Notes: a model not told the origin generated them from the sequence alone. Shown: positions 35,700-48,974, counted from the first letter of the stretch. The stretch: 64,000 nucleotides of DNA from Galerina marginata (GCA_023014335.1 JAECYW010000003.1:2976001-3040000), one strand, 5' to 3'. A program made the numbers and translations.

Positions 35700-38605
35700 T
35701 TCCACGACGACCTCTCTGATCCAACCCATCCCTCCCACACAGCCGCCATGCAATGGCCGCCATCCAGTCTTCGAGTTCCTTCCCGCTCTCCCGCTCATCG
35801 CGTGCACCTATCTGGATGGAAGGATAGTCGTTGAGAAATCAGGCCACCGCGGATCGTACAGAGGGCTTACCTGGCTCGTTGCGAATCGTCGAGTCTTTGT
35901 TCTCGAGGTAAGTAACACTTCATTGTGATCAAATACGTGCTTACCTTGTTTCTAGTACTCCTCCAAAAGTCACGATGACTTTCCTGCTTGAAAGTGATCT
36001 CAACGTTCCGAGAATGGACCGCGGAACTCACAGTGGAAGCACTCGTCTACTGTTTGTCATGTCCTAGTCGCAGAGGTAATTAACAGTTCATCCATATCAA
36101 ATGCTTACTTACCTTGTTTCTAGCACCCTTTAAATGTCAAACTCGGGCAGCGGTTACCACGGCGCACGCACACCCTCCCTCGTGTTCTCTTTCGCTGCGT
36201 GAAAAGCAGTCAAACTTCGCGAAAACGAATGGGATCACCCCCGGAACTCACCTTCGAACCAGCCCCCGTCGTTTTCAACTTCGAAAACGCCCACCTATCC
36301 ACCCCTCTCCCGCGACTGCGAACAAGTCGCACTCGTCGTCGGCTCGGGACAGCCGTCTCGACTATTTCCAGTCGAGATCGCTGCTGTGTACCTTCTTCAT
36401 CGGTATGGTGATGAGGAGATACGAGAGGCGGGGTTAATGGAGCAAGAAACTCAATATTAAGCCAGGTTCGTAGTCCTAGGCGCATAGGTAAGCAACAGTT
36501 CATTAAATAATACCAACTGCTTATTTACCTCGATTCTAGCATTCTTTAACAGTTAAACTCGGGCAGTGGCGATCACGGCACACGCACACCTCCCTCGTCT
36601 TCGTCCAGCCGCAGAGGACGACTTTCCTGCGTGAAAATCAATCAAACGTCGCCACTACGAAATCCAAGCTCACCAATTTGAAGGAACCAGCCGCCGTCAT
36701 CGTCAGCCCCAACGTCCCTTCCACACCACTCTCTCTCCGCCCGCGATTACGAACCAGCCGCCACATCTTCGCCAACGTCCCAGTTGACTCGGAATTGCGG
36801 TCTCGACTATTTCCAACAGTCGTAACCGCAGCCTCGTCATCACGCTCGGCAGCTCGAGGAGCAGAGTATGGCCTGCCCTGCTAAGGAAGAAGGCTTCTTG
36901 GGAAATCGTTAGAGACGTCGTGGGGCTCGAAGAGCAAAGGGCAACGTACCGCGAATCATCAGTCGACACACGGACAGCGGTTTCGACTATTTCCAGTAGT
37001 CGCCGCTGTCCTTATCAACTTGTTCGGAAGCTCCAAGGGTGGAGGAAGGGAACAGGGCGCAGCCTACAAAGGAGATGCGCGCCGTTAGAGACGTGGTGGG
37101 GTTCGAGATGCGAAGAAAAACGTACCGCGTCTAAACCATCAGTCGACATACGAACAGCGGTCTCGACTATTTCCAGTCGTCGCTACCGCTGCCGTCGTAT
37201 CTTCCTCGTTGAAGTGCACGGGTATGGTGAGGAGGAAGAGCTACGAGAGAGGGGTTAGGGACACGGGCTGGAGGGAAAGGGAAAAACGTACCGAGATCGC
37301 ACAGCCGTCAAGCGACTGATGCACGGCGGTGTCGACTATTCCCAGTCGTCATCGTGGAGGCTGCGAGAGGCGGGTGTTGGGGATAAGGGCAGGTGGTGAA
37401 GATGAAAGCAGAAAAACATACGGAGCCAGCACACCGTCAGGCGACTGATGGACAGCGGTCTCGACTATTTCAGTCGTCGCCGCTGCCACGTTGCTCGTCA
37501 CGGATATGGGATGCAAGACCAGGAAATCCAGCTGCGTGAGGCGAGAGCGAAAGTGTCAACGAAGCCGCGGGAGGCCACGATGGCAAGTTAATACGCACCG
37601 GATGTGAGACGCGAAGCCGAGAGACCAAGAAAGGAGGGCTGCGAATGGCGAGAAGGTCAGCTACGCCGCGAGAAGCTAGCAAGACGAAGAAAAACGTACC
37701 CAGGACTCTCGCCGCCCTTTCGTGCTGCTCCCTTGAAGATTCGAGGGTCAGCCTGCGGTTTCGACGATTCCAGAGGTGCAGGACGAGCTTACCGTGCTCG
37801 TTATCCCCTCCCATCCCAGCAGCCCCCACCCCTGCGAACGACTCGTCATCGATCCCGCGGCATGAAAGCAAGGCCAGAACCTTCAACGCACTGCCTTCGG
37901 GGCTGCCTCCGACGGTGAATCCGCGGCGTCGACGATTCGAGAGACGCTGGACGGGCGTACCTTGCTCGTTAATCACTCGCAAGCCGGCAGCACCCACACC
38001 TGTAAGCACCAATGTAAGTTTTCGTCCATATCCCTGATCGTCGAAGACGTATACTTACCTTTAATTTCTTTTCCAAGTTGACTTTCCTGCGACGAACACG
38101 ATCAGCAGGAGAGCGGGGAGGACGAGCGGCCAACGAGATATCGCACCTGAGAGCTCGAAGGCTGCTGCCGTCTTCGTTTTAGTGGTAAATGGCAGAACTG
38201 GGAAAGGAGGAAGTAGATCAGGGTTGCTGGCAGGTACGTTGAGACCGTTAAACTTACTTGATCGTTTGCTGATGTGTTCTCGTTCGTTATAGCTCCGCGT
38301 CGACACTGCAACGAGGTCAGCAAGTCAGCAAACAAAGCGAAGGGCGAGCATACCGCATACGCAGGGCACGAACGGATAGGAAGGGACTTGGATATGTCGA
38401 CGACGACGTCAGCGCGGGTCGAGCGTTCGTTGGATAGGCAGAACGTACCGGATCGCGGGAGTGGTCATCGCTGCTGTCGAACTTGGGGCGGTCGTGGAAG
38501 TCGTCGAGAAGGAAAGGAGCGTCGAGAAGAGAAGAGAGAGGAGGAGAGGAGGAGAGGAGGAGAGGAGATAGGGAATGTCTTCAAATCCACGTAGGTTTAT
38601 ATACC
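35700..38605 (-). other. Array of exon/intron-like mini-units, copy 2
   Basis: Counterpart of 24300-27241. The TATA box is at 38594-38605. Donors and acceptors are kept almost everywhere, but one exon-like segment differs in length by 1 nt from copy 1 (28 versus 27 nt), which argues against strict coding constraint. Six hairpin dyads are present between about 36350 and 37490. Confidence 0.4.
36346..37490. repeat. Six reiterated hairpin dyads, copy 2
   Basis: Same six positions as in copy 1. In the second dyad the left arm reads GCGG (36796 region) opposite CCGC, which restores pairing that copy 1 (GCGA) lacks. Confidence 0.7.
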
Positions 38606-41600
38606 TTCTTCCATCTCCTGTATTCGGTACAGCCTAGTGCGCAATCAACGAACCACGGCTAGTGGGATATTCGATAACGGGAATTGTTGGCAAGTCGGAG
38701 TGGACCCTGGACCTACAATTCCGTGAGCCGAACGGGATCGTATGGTAGATCGGAGAGATAATATACCTCCCGTTGCTTCGTTTCCGAGATTGAGGTGTGT
38801 CGTGTACGTTCTCCGTTGTGTTCTGTACGACATTCTAATACTTTTTTAATCTGTTTCTTAGAGCTTTGAGTGCACGAATAAATTTGTTTTCATATTAACT
38901 ATCAAATGGAAGTAACTACAAGTGTATCTTGAAAGGTAAGTCCTACCAACCACTTCAAATCTCCAATCCTTCAGACTCCAAACCCGCAAGTAAGATGATT
39001 ACTACCCTTAAGATTAGACTAGATGACCCATTTCGTTAGATCCCAAGGCGTTTCAAGAGCGGCTGGAATTGGGAAGATCGCAAAACCCACTACATTGCGA
39101 AGCAGAGCTCGGGTACGCACCTTCGCAAAGACTTCCTTGGACACTCGTTAGCTCTGCTTCTTGGGCTAGCACGTACCGAATAGTAAAAGGAACCGAACAG
39201 CTGAAACGCGGCGTTTTTTTTGAGAGAGAAAACGGAAAGGGAGACGGAGGAGATGCAAGACTCGGAGATATCTTGATCTCGGATCCCTAGCCTCACCTTC
39301 GTTCCGTCGCGCTCTCTCGCCTTTCATTAATTATATTCTCGTACGTACTCTATTCTATGGGTTACATGATCTAATATACTCATAGCCTTGACACATTTGA
39401 ATTAAATTTGCGAAACATGCACTGGGCGGCATGAGTCGGCGCTTAAATGAGAAGTAGACCCAAACTCACTCTTCTCGAGTCGTTTGCGCCTGGGTGGTTT
39501 GGATAACTCGACAGGACCCTGAGATAGCATGAACCGAATATTCGGTGGTGCTCAGAGATGCGACGCGAAGAAAATGGGCCCAAAGCCTTGGAGTCAATGG
39601 AGAAGGGGAGACGGAGGACGAGGAAGTTTGATCGGACGGCGCTTCACGTCTACATTTCCTTTTCTTGTCTTTTCATTTGAGTAAATATCTATTCATTAAT
39701 GTACTGAAAGTTAATATTACCTCTTTCCCCCGCGAGTTTATTACAGTGTACTTAAAATGCGTGGCAATCGTGATCTGCGTGATTTAGCGCCCACTACCTA
39801 CTATGCTGCTCCCTTTTTTTATCTGCCCGTGTATCTGCATAGTATCAGACGCTGACTTCCAATATATTGACTTATTTCCGCGATACTCATCTGCAAGCAT
39901 GCTACCAGGTCAGTATCATAGGTCAAGGAATTAATTAAAGTACGACTTCACAATTCCGATTGCGGCATGCCGCCGCGGTCGTCTTTTCTCCCTAAACGTC
40001 GATCGTTATGCATTGACAGGGCCTCAGACTACTCGGATCCGAATAATAGAACCGAATCTCGAGAACCGAGTGTTTCTTTACAGTGCACCGGAGAACAGGG
40101 GACGGAGGAGAAGACAGTTTGATGATTAATCGGGCAGCAGAATTGATACCGCCGTTTTGCGATCTCGACACTCTCGTCTCTCGGCTCCATTACCATTACT
40201 TTAGTGCTCAATTTGTGGGGTAATCTATCTATTACTTACACTCTAATTTAATCTATTTATTGGAGAGAAAGCCGAGGAAAGAATGGGACATTTGATGAGG
40301 ACTTCGGAAGTGCGAAATAGGCGCCCGCCATCATTACCTTCCATCTAATCGTCCAATCCAGCCAATCTTAAATAATATTAACGGTTAATATATTAGGTTT
40401 GTCCAAGTGCGTATTAGAGTCTCTTTCTACGTAAATACGTGATAATTTTCCCCCATCTTTGCGATACACATTGACTTCCGACCTACCTAGCGAGCTGAAC
40501 TTTTAACTAGCCTAGTGAAACCCTGAGCTGACGGCACGGAAGCATCCAGTTACTTAAAACTGAAGTAAATCAAATGGATCAGTCTTCAACTCTTTGCAAG
40601 TGAAAGGAAAAAGCAGGGATGGAGGAAGGGGTAATATGACGGCTCATCGGAGGTGCTGCGCGAGGTTCTCGGATCGTGATGTGTCCTCCGCTCGTGTGAC
40701 GGCACTACCAAGCGAAACCCTGAACTAGTGGCGAATAAAGAGCAGAAATTATGAAGCTAATGAAAAGAAACGGGGATGGAGGAAGGGATAGTATGGCGGC
40801 TCATCGGGAGTGCTTTCCCCTGCCCTAGTATCATGTTGTGCCGTAACTTTGAAGTTACGACTCGCACCATAAACAGGCTTCACGTCATGCATAGTAGTGA
40901 AATGGCACTACGTAGCAGTGTGAAACTAATGGTAAATATGGAACCGAGAACAAAGAAGCAAGGGAAAAATTAAGGGGGCCGAGGCGCCAAATAAGCACGA
41001 TGCGGGGATGGAGGGGAGGATGATCAATTGATCATCCAATATAAGTTCGTCTAAAAGTTGTAGGTTACAGAAAGGAGAATGGACTATTTTTAGTATCAGT
41101 GTCTAATTTAATTTCTCAATATCAGCTAGCTCGGACTGCGCAAGAGAAGGCGCTGGGCGCCGAACCCGCAAGCGCTTAATCTTACACAAGGAATAACATA
41201 ACAACAGCTTACCATCCGCTGTCAATGGACTTACCTAAATTCAAATTACGTCTTAAGAAACTTGCTGAATGCGCGATTTGGAACAGCGACACTAATTAAA
41301 CGTGACTATCAATAAATCTGGAGAGGAACATAGTAAGTCGTGAAAACATGATTAGAACGAGACAGGTGATTTTACATACCTTGAGATTGAACATTGCAGC
41401 CTTCTCTGTTAATGAAAATAGGAAAATGGACACAGAACACGCAATAAAACTTTGTTCCCAGCAGCCGAGTAACCAGTAACAAAGTCATACAGGTGGTAGA
41501 AGTTGAATGCGGCCAGTGAGGAGGAAATGGACACGAAACACTCAATATAGCTTCGTTCCCAGCAGCCGGGTAACCGGTAACAAAGCTATAGAGGTGGTAG

Positions 41601-42950
41601 AAGTCGGAGAGGAATAAAAACGCAAATTCAGTAGCAAACGTGCACAACTAGTTTCTGGTGAAATGGTAAGTCAAATGTCATGAAAAATCAAAATCTGAGA
41701 GACTTACTATTTGGGACTTTGGACCGCTGATAAGCGCACATCTTCATTGTGATGGCTGATTGCTGGCTTGTAACTTCAGTCTAAGTCAGTGAATAAATCA
41801 AGGAAGGGAATAGGGGAGCTTACCACTGAATGTAACGGATTTCCCAAGGTCGCGTGGTGCAGCAAGCGTCCGAAAGTAGGAAAAATATGCCATCGATCAC
41901 ATCTCAAACCGCACCTCCATGCCACAGCCATGACATTGCACTGCTCTACACCAGATAGCTTATCAGGACCAATTATCAAATATCAGCATACAAGGCCAGT
42001 TCCATACCGTGATTATGGGTGCAAAATAAGAGCTGCAACATAGAGGAGAGAGACAAGAGAGAGATTATGCAGAAGCTAGTGAGAAATGGTGATGGTAAGC
42101 TTGGATTCTCTTGAAATAATATTCTAGAGACTTACTGGATGACTTGAAAATATGAGGGCAAGTGTGTAGAATCTGGACATGGGCGTTTGAGAAAGAGAGA
42201 CGGTAAACGGCTACCACATTTCGGGAATGTGCACGGCAATTGCGCGTGGTCACACCGGTCAAAATCCCGAAGCTTGGCATCTTAATTCCGAGTAATAATA
42301 TGTCACTAGCATGAGAAGTACCTTCCCTGGTCACTGGCCTATATTTCTGAATATCTGAAGTAGATTTAAAATACCTGCAATACAAAATTTCCACTGTGCT
42401 TCCTGGTGAGCCAATAATATTCTATCTCACTTTTTACTGTGAATTTTAGTCAAATTTATGGCCTGAATATTTGGCGAGCATCCACAGAAAAATGGGCTGA
42501 CTCGAAGGACACACCTCGGAGCCAACTTGGAGCCGGAGAAGATCACTAACGTCAGGCCAGAATCCTATCCGATCAGTGACATGAATTCTCTGGGCTACAC
42601 GTTGATGGGACCCTGCAGATTTGGTATGTACTGAGTCCTGATTTTATTCTTCTCCCTTGAGTGACTGGGATTCCAGTACTGTCGCACTCATAAAATATTA
42701 TTTGGTAGCCATTGGCTAGCAGATAATTTTTTGTGAGTGGAATGGTACTGGAATTGTGAGCGAATATGAAAAATCCCTTACTGTAAGAAAAAGTGAATGG
42801 TGTGATACAATAACTCAGGGTTCATTTAAGCGATGCCATTGACTAATAAGTAAGAGACTAGGATGTTAATAAGATCTGAAGCGAACAGGCAACAAGCGAG
42901 AACTTAAGAGATCTGAGTCTTAGGCTACCGTGTTAGTGTGTTTAGCGCCT
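38606..42950. other. Unit 2 interior without a recognisable gene
   Basis: Counterpart of 27242-31600, including the 82-bp pair and the inverted repeat. No gene recognised. Confidence 0.5.
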
Positions 42951-42954
42951 TGAG

Positions 42955-44060
42955 ATGCTTGGCAAGAAAAGGTATAAAGGTAGGTACTCACCCAGTGAGG
43001 CAGGGTACCCCCCATATCGTCGTTATGCTTGCATTATGGCAACATTTGCCCCCAATCACTCCCCTCATCGTCGTTGTCAACAACCAAGCTTCAACTTGAA
43101 GTTCATCACGATCTTATCTGTTGTGTTTGGTAAGTGATGCGCCAAACATTACCCCCGACTTTCCTTTTTCGACAACTATCATCATGTTTCCTCTACGCCG
43201 TCGCAGTGAGTTCTTTTTCTCATCTCTCTGGTGTATCCTATGCCCATATATTAGTTTGCAGATCTCGTTTCAAAGTTGTGAAGAATTTAATTTGATATTT
43301 GGAGTTCCGGGAAATGCTGTGCGTATGCTATGGCTATCTCATCTTTCAATTCGAGGTCTAACTATTTATTTGAAGCCTTCGTGAGCCCCTGAAGCAGTGA
43401 GAAATTCCGAATCGATATTTGGAGGTCCGGGAAACACTGTGAGTATACAACGGCTGTCTAATCTTTAATTTAAGGTCTAACTGTTTAGTATTTGAAGCCT
43501 TGCGGGCCTCTGAAGCAGCGAAAAATTCCGACTCGATATTTGGAGTTCCGGGAAATGCTGTGAGTAGGCTACAGCTATCTAATCTTTTGACTTGAAGTCT
43601 AACCATTTATTTGAAGCCGTTGCGTGCACCTGAAGCAGCCAGAAATTCCGACTCGATAGTTGGAGTCCCAGGAGACGGTGTACAGTGGTAAGCTATTCAT
43701 TCATTCCTCTCTGTTTGATGTTCGTCTGACAGTTGTTGCTACTCAGAATTCGATTTGCTTTTCGGCATTCCGCCAATCGCCTCCTCGTTGTAGAACCTTC
43801 ATCAAGTGTCTAGCAATTTTGACTTGATATTCAGAGGTCCGGGAAATGGTTTATGTTATGTGGTGCGCCTTTCCTTTTATTTGAATGTTTGGCTGATTTC
43901 CTTACTGATTCGATATTCGCAGTTCCGCCAATCGCTTTGCCAATGCAATCGTCTTAAAGCCCTCAAGTTGAATTGAATATTTGGATGTACATGGAAAACG
44001 GAGTAATATTGTTTCGTAAGTCTCCGTTCCTTCAAGCTTCAGGACTCACTTGCATCTGAC
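42955..44060 (+). repeat. Plus-strand mini-repeat array, copy 2
   Basis: Counterpart of 31611-32700, with the same four units. The first exon-like segment is 1 nt longer here and the third donor reads GTGAGTAGG instead of an interrupted version. Confidence 0.45.
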
Positions 44061-44501
44061 TCGATAATCGTTTTCCTGTCCATCCGAGTCGCCTCCAACT
44101 TGAAGAGTTTCAAGCTATCACGCCTCTCCCTTCCGAGCTGACCCAGCAATTCGACATGCGTTGCCCGACGATTATCAGTGGACACCTTCCGCCGATTCAA
44201 CGCACACCACCTCCACAGTATCAGTGTATGCCGGCCCAATGATTCCAGCACTCTTGAACATATTGGGATGGAGTTGTAGTTGGTGACTGGGTGGTTAATG
44301 GTTAATAGGATGGTTAGAGGGTGGAAGTATGGATATTCGCAGCCAAACCAGTTTATTCACGACGACTACTGGCTACATACATCGAGACTCGGTAAGTTCC
44401 TATTTTTCTCGATCCCTTCGCCTTCCACATCCCGCCCTCGCATTCTCCACATCCCATCCTCTCACTCACCACATCCCATCCTCCATCCCATCCCTCGCTA
44501 A

Positions 44502-44576
44502 CGGGTGTACCCAGGCCCGTTTCCCCCGTTCTCCTGCCCTTCGGGGTGGGAGAACCTCTGCTAGTAGTATAAAAAG
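44502..44576 (+). promoter_or_regulatory. Double hairpin plus TATA box, end of unit 2
   Basis: Same layout as 33201-33276: first hairpin from 44502, TTCG hairpin 44528-44555, TATAAAAAG 44568-44576. Confidence 0.55.
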
Positions 44577-44684
44577 AGGGGACGGCGAGTTCGAAACTTG
44601 CACTCTTTTCGACGATCTAACCCTTTTGTGGTTAGTCTACAATCAAAAAATACTCACTTTTTATATGTTCGTGCCTTAAAACAT

Positions 44685-46706
44685 TCAAAGTGCCTGAAAG
44701 AAAAAACATATCAGAGAGTGAAATAAAGACCAAAGAATGGTCGCACACCTCGACGAGCACCAACTGTGCCATCCATGCCCACCATGTGCGCGTCGCCGCC
44801 TCCCCGCAGACCACACATCCCCCTCCACATGCGTCCTCGCCAAACTCGGCACCCGATTCTTCTCATCTCCCCTCTTCCCCTGCCTTCCTCTCCTCCGCTC
44901 CTTATCCCTATCCTGATCCTTATCCTTCCCACCCCTCCCGATCCCCAACCACCGCTCCTTCGCCTCGCCCAAACCCACCCCAGACCCGCGCACAACAGAC
45001 CCCGACCGGCTCCCCGGCGCACTCCGACACACCACCCGCGTGAGCGCGACCTCGCCCAGACTGCCACCCGCCCGCCCGCGCTCGAGCTGCGTGAACAGCG
45101 GGGGCGGGGGGAGCAGGAAGGACGGGCTTTTGGTGCTATTCCCCCCCGATGCAGTGGTGTTCGTCTGGTCGGACAACCCACTCCTCGCGCTCGTCGGGCG
45201 CTGGGAATATTTCGACCTCGTCGAAGCCTGAGAAAGCGAGCTGCGCGTTTGACGTAACACCTGTCCCTGTCCCTGGCCTTTTCCGACCTTCGAGCTCGAC
45301 GGCCCCGCAGCATGCGCAGCAACGAACCCCGACTGCGACTGCGCCTGCGCTGGACCGCCAATGTACGCCCCCGTCCCACCAAACAGCACCGCCCGCGCCA
45401 CCGTCTCTAACCACGTCGGCGGAAGCGGCGGTTCGTGCCCGTCGTCCTCGCCTTCTCCGTTCCCCTGCCGGTGGTACGTCAACACCGAGCCCTCTGAGTC
45501 GCTGTCGCCTGGGTGCAGCGTCGACCGGCTGCGGTTCGCGTTGGGGTTACGGGAATTGCTGTTGCGTTTTGGGTCACGCGAAAAAAGATGCACGGGCGTC
45601 GAGCTGGGCCGTGCGGGTGCGGGTAACGCCATGCTGGAAGATGAGGCTACGTGTCGAAGGTAGGCGCCTGCGCGGGAGGGGCGCGGGGAGGCGATGCCGT
45701 TTAGGTTTAGGTTCGGGCTGAAATTAGCATTGGGATTTGGGCTGGGGTTGAGGTAGGCATTCGGGTTGGGACTAGTGTACGGTGGTACTTGTGTTTGTAG
45801 TTGACTAGAACGGCTGATCGAGCCTCTCGAAGTCTGTTTTTGCATCGGGTGATACGACAAGTGGCTCGGATCCCGGATACCAGCAGGCTGCGGGTGCGTG
45901 TTCGCATGCACCAGAGCGGAAGCAGGCCTTGTAGATCTCGAAGTGGGCTGCCGGTTCGCTTTGGGCGTCGGATCCCCCAAGCTGTCGATGGACGAAGTCA
46001 TAATCGTCGTCGGCGTAGGTGGCTCCGTCATATCGAAGCTCCTCCTGCCTGGCGGCTGTTTCTGCGTATACCGCTGGGCGAGTGGGGAAGCAGGCGGGGA
46101 GTAATCCTGCGGAGACGTCGTATACTGCGCGGTCGACTCGCCTGTAGACGACAGGTTCGTCTTGCTTGCAGTGGCACTAGGCAACAGACCTGCGAAGAAC
46201 CCGACGACGGCGTCCATCCCGTCTTTGACGACGCTCAGCCTGTTGTCCGACCCGTCGCGATCCGCGGTGGCCTCTGCGTCTGCGTCTCCGCGCTCGGTCT
46301 CGGGTGTAAATATCCGCGTTTCCTTGTATCCTGCCTCCTTCAGGAGATCCTCCAGCCGTTCGTAGGTCTTGGATGTGCCTCTACGATGCAGTGGGACCCG
46401 GCCCAACTCCGGGTACCGCGTGCGCGAGCGGTTGACCCTCGGGGGCGGTGTGGTGGGCTCTGGCGGCGAACTGGACGAGTTAGATGCGGAATTAGACGCT
46501 GATTGGGCTAGGCCTGGCAAAGTGTCTGTGGGCGAAGGCGGGGTCGGCATGATGCCATAGCTTGTCTGTCGTAGTTACCACATTTAGTTACCAAATTTCA
46601 TCGTCATCGTCGGTCATGACAATGTGCTCACCTTGTCCCGCAGTGAGCTCTGCCTCCCCCCGCTCCCCCCGCTGTAGGTGTTTGATCTTGCAAGAGGTTT
46701 CGACAT
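44685..46706 (-). CDS. Truncated chimeric copy 3 of the 830-aa gene
   Basis: Exons 46706-46632 and 46565-44685. It is like copy 2 and has the identical junction and tail, so the chimera formed once and was then duplicated. It differs by a 3-residue SGG insertion in the first exon and by substitutions in the Asn/Pro-rich linker. Its 5' flank (46707-47000) is diverged from that of copies 1 and 2 and leads into unique sequence, so this may be the original upstream region of the gene. Confidence 0.7.
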
Positions 46707-47000
46707 GGAGTGTTGGCTCCTTAATGTGGGTGTTCACTGTTGGTCACCGGAGCTGGCGACTGTGTCCGACGTCGTTGAAGATGCTGGTCCCTGGAAGCCC
46801 AACGAGCGCAGAGGGCGCCGGTGTGCGCGGTGTAGAAGATGGTTTGTGATGAGGAGACAAAGATTCGAGTTTGGTCTGAGGTTTTGGGAGAAATCCCATT
46901 TCAGGTCGTGGGCAGAGTGGCATTTGATTATGTAATTCCTAGTTCATTCGGTCCTTGTCTCGACCAGCATCGTCCACCACGCAACCCACAATTTGTTCAT
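44774..47000. repeat. Tandem unit 3, partial
   Basis: Only the gene part and about 300 bp of promoter are present. Homology fades near 47000, and the roughly 9-kb interior is absent. The right boundary is approximate. Confidence 0.75.
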
Positions 47001-48399
47001 GAAATGCATGAATTTTCTCCGCCTCTCTTACCCGAACTGTTCAACTAGGTTCAACTAAGTCTTGCAGTGACCCCACAGAAATTTTCCTGGCTCATTCTGA
47101 CCGGGCGTCCGTCATGCGGGTCATCGTGCACATGAATATCATCAACTCAACATAAACTAGTCGTTTGTCAAGTGAGTGTTCAACGAAGCTTTGCCGCCTG
47201 CAGCCGAAATCAGTGCAACCACTTCTAACAACTCATTCAGACTCAAGACTGCTATTTTTTTTCTGGTAGAATGCCTTACGACTCCGGATCCATATGAAAC
47301 TGTTTGAACTGTCTTCAATCGGGTCAGCAATTCACGACCCAAAACCGTTCTAGAACTTGTCTGAGCTGCCAGTGGCAGTGGTAGGCTGGGCATGTGCCTC
47401 CCCAAGAGGTTATAGTGCACGTTGAATTACCCCGGAACGCAGGGAACAAACACCAACCGTTCTCTTCCCAAAGAAGCATAAGCTCCGGAACACACTTTTT
47501 CACCTCACAAGCCAACCATGGCCAGCCTTCAGAGGTAAAGTATTACGAAAAAACAATTTTAGCCTGGCACCTAAAGTTTTTATAAACTAGTCAAAGACAG
47601 TCACCCCGACGCCGGAAGACCCCTGAATCAACTCTTAACCTTCAGGCCTAGCTCAAGTCAGACACACCTTCAAAGCTGTGCAGTAATTATGACCACAAAT
47701 CTTCGCAGTACCTCAAGTTTTCGAGCCATGTGCCCGCGCACCTCAGCCGACTTTCACGGAGTTCCTCCAGGTAATTGGTCAGAAAAAAGACGTGGCAAGC
47801 ACGCATCAGACTTAGCTCGATCGCCTTCGCATTTCAGCTGTCTACGCTAAACTTGGAATTTGGAACTCGGTTTCGTCAGCTTGCCAAGGACTCATGGACC
47901 TTGAAACACTCGCAAGACTACTCCGACCGGAGTGCTAGACTGGGGTGCGCATGAGGCCCTTGGAACTCGGGAGATGAGTATGCTTTTTATCCTTCTACAC
48001 GACCAAAAGTTCATCGACAACTTCGACACGCTTCCACCTAAATTATCTTCTGTGCCGCTTTCATGAGAACCCGTCGCTGTGAAGTGCACAGCCATATTCG
48101 CGTGCTTTTCCAGGTGCGCCACCGAAGATGAGCGGGCGGACGCACGAGTGACTGGATGGCATAATTCGAGTAAAAAAATTCATTGGCCCTCCGGTTCGAA
48201 AGAAATCCAGGCAGTCTGCCCTGAGGAGCTCACTTCAAAGTTCAGCGCCGAGCTCTCGCAATGCGCCGCCATCAGCCACTACAACCACTATCATTACCTT
48301 CCGCTGCTGGTATTTTGTGCTCTGATATCATACCACAACACTGAATTTCGTCAATCTCGCTGAAGCCAGTTTTATTGTTCTCTCGTCTACCTGGCTAGG
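47001..48399. other. No gene recognised
   Basis: Unique sequence between the amplified region and the right arm. Open frames on both strands are short and without family features. I looked here specifically for a receptor-like membrane protein and found none. Confidence 0.4.
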
Positions 48400-48885
48400 C
48401 AAGCCAGCTTACATCTGCCTATGAGACTCACCTGGACGATCTAAACCCTTCATGAACGGGGCCCTGCTTATGCCAGCGTCTTCCTACACATGGTCTAGCT
48501 TGCTGCTCTGTCATCACTCTGCAACCCAACCTTCAACCCGCAATTGCCAATTGGACAGACCAACGGTTCGTGCTATGCAAGGAAACCCGACGATACGTTT
48601 TCTTTCTCTTTTGTCTTCTTAATTGTTGTCCTCTTATTGGTGTCCTCTTATTGTCTTCGCACTATTGTTGGCCTTCTTTATTGTCCTTCAAGCCTGCAGT
48701 ACTGACAATATGGAATTCTACTCGCACTTCAGCCAGCCGCCTGATACATGATAACCGCTGATTGGATGCAGGCCACGAGCCGGTTTATATTTTGAGTCTT
48801 CACTGGGCCATCTTTCCGTCGCGCGATAAGTTGCATTTAATGGAAATTAGCTCACCTAGGCCGGCTCTCTGCGAGTCTGTAAAGG

Positions 48886-48893
48886 TATAAAGA
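48886..48893 (+). promoter_or_regulatory. TATA box of the right pheromone gene
   Basis: TATAAAGA in GGTATAAAGAGGCAGCG, 89 bp upstream of the ATG and identical to the left copy. Confidence 0.7.
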
Positions 48894-48974
48894 GGCAGCG
48901 ATAAACCACCTCATCCCCCAGTCGCACCCAGTCGCAACTACAAATCCACCCAACGCCAAACGCCAAAAGCACAA

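Larger units (their letters stand above)
33474..44773. repeat. Tandem unit 2 (11.3 kb)
   Basis: A full-length direct repeat of 22061-33473. It differs by small indels, for example loss of one copy of an ACCGAGAACGAA duplication near 40940 and of a CT-rich stretch near 44460. It carries the truncated gene, the hairpin and mini-unit arrays and the same right-end junction. Confidence 0.88.
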
